Assembly: GCA_947456915.1 (NCBI GenBank)
Contig: CANGUQ010000249.1
Coordinates: forward strand, 1-6,058
Length of the DNA: 6,058 bases
Direction: 5' to 3'
Source of the DNA: Betaproteobacteria bacterium
GTDB lineage: Bacteria > Pseudomonadota > Gammaproteobacteria > Burkholderiales > CAIKXV01
The notes beneath the pieces are model-generated. The model worked only from the letters and a program-made list of their open reading frames with translations, made no database searches and was not told where the DNA came from. Numbering within the stretch: the stretch's first letter is position 1; every line of letters starts with the position of its first letter. Both the position numbers and the translations under genes were made by a program. Positions 5,920 to 6,058 of the stretch are shown piece after piece.

Positions 5920-6058
5920 TCAGGACCGCCCCGGGTAGAGTACAGCCCGTTGCCGCCATCGCGCGCTCGCCCTTAGGCCGGATAGACCGGACCGAGCGGT
6001 GTGTCGAGCGCGACGTAGACCGACGCCGAGAGCAGCATGCCCGAGGGCGACTGCGGGA
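5920..6058 (-). pseudogene. C-terminal remnant of a probable patatin-like/outer-membrane-barrel protein
   Basis: The gene enters from the right edge on the minus strand. The frame reads PQSPSGMLLSASVYVALDTPLGPVYPA and stops at a TAA (5975-5973). The SVYVALDTPLGPVY stretch resembles the last barrel strands of patatin-like phospholipases fused to a surface-antigen (Omp85-like) domain, which commonly end as ...TPLGPLYLGYGxAEGGxxxLYLYLGRP. After the TAA the same frame gives GRARDGGNGLY. Shifting by one base then gives LYLYPGRS and a TGA at 5922-5920. The protein end can thus be followed past the stop with one nonsense change, where a Tyr is expected, and one missing base. This suggests decay or two sequence errors. 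Alternatively the short frame ending at 5973 is the true end. Only about 28 intact codons are visible, and the identification rests on memory of family C-termini. Confidence 0.42.

Noticed and set aside
5850..5935. Simple frameshift as the cause of the short ATPase
   Set aside because: The other plus frame gives GTAGLTIAAAG, vaguely like the strand before the H-loop, but it has no histidine and stops soon after. Deletion fits better.

Overview
The window is about 6 kb of very GC-rich bacterial DNA with tightly packed genes on both strands. Several start codons are GTG or TTG, and gene junctions overlap by 4 bases. A YbiB/TrpD2-type protein, a LuxA-like monooxygenase of the YhbW type and a PEP-CTERM-like secreted protein together suggest a beta- or gammaproteobacterium, probably environmental. 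I cannot name the species from this sequence.

Left part, minus strand. The 5' part of a ybiB/trpD2-like gene (1-498) runs off the left edge and has its own candidate sigma-70 promoter. Across a 283-base gap lies a three-gene unit transcribed leftwards: a flavin-dependent luciferase-like monooxygenase (2364-3416), a small DUF2007 plus zinc-ribbon protein (2020-2367), and a FAD-dependent D-amino-acid-dehydrogenase-like oxidoreductase (782-2023). The genes overlap as ATGA and GTGA, so they almost certainly form a translationally coupled operon. The first gene has a -10-like TAGAAT five bases before its ATG and no Shine-Dalgarno, which suggests a leaderless mRNA.

Middle. A 306-base divergent intergenic region separates that operon from a plus-strand gene (3723-4400). 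Its product is a secreted protein with a signal peptide, a beta-rich body and a VPLPA-type variant of the PEP-CTERM sorting tail. A sigma-54-like GG-N10-GC element sits upstream of it.

Right part. An ABC-2 family export permease (4591-5361) is followed, with a GTGA overlap, by its ATPase (5358-5882). The ATPase has Walker A, Q-loop, signature, Walker B and D-loop but ends before the H-loop, so it looks 3'-truncated. Facing it on the minus strand at the right edge is the C-terminus of what looks like a patatin/outer-membrane-barrel protein. That frame carries a premature TAA, and a one-base frameshift follows it. Imperfect 21-bp tandem repeats lie between the two damaged 3' ends. This convergent junction looks like a site of deletion and gene decay (or, less interestingly, of sequencing or assembly error) and is the most unusual part of the window. 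I see no CRISPR array, rRNA, tRNA or transposase.
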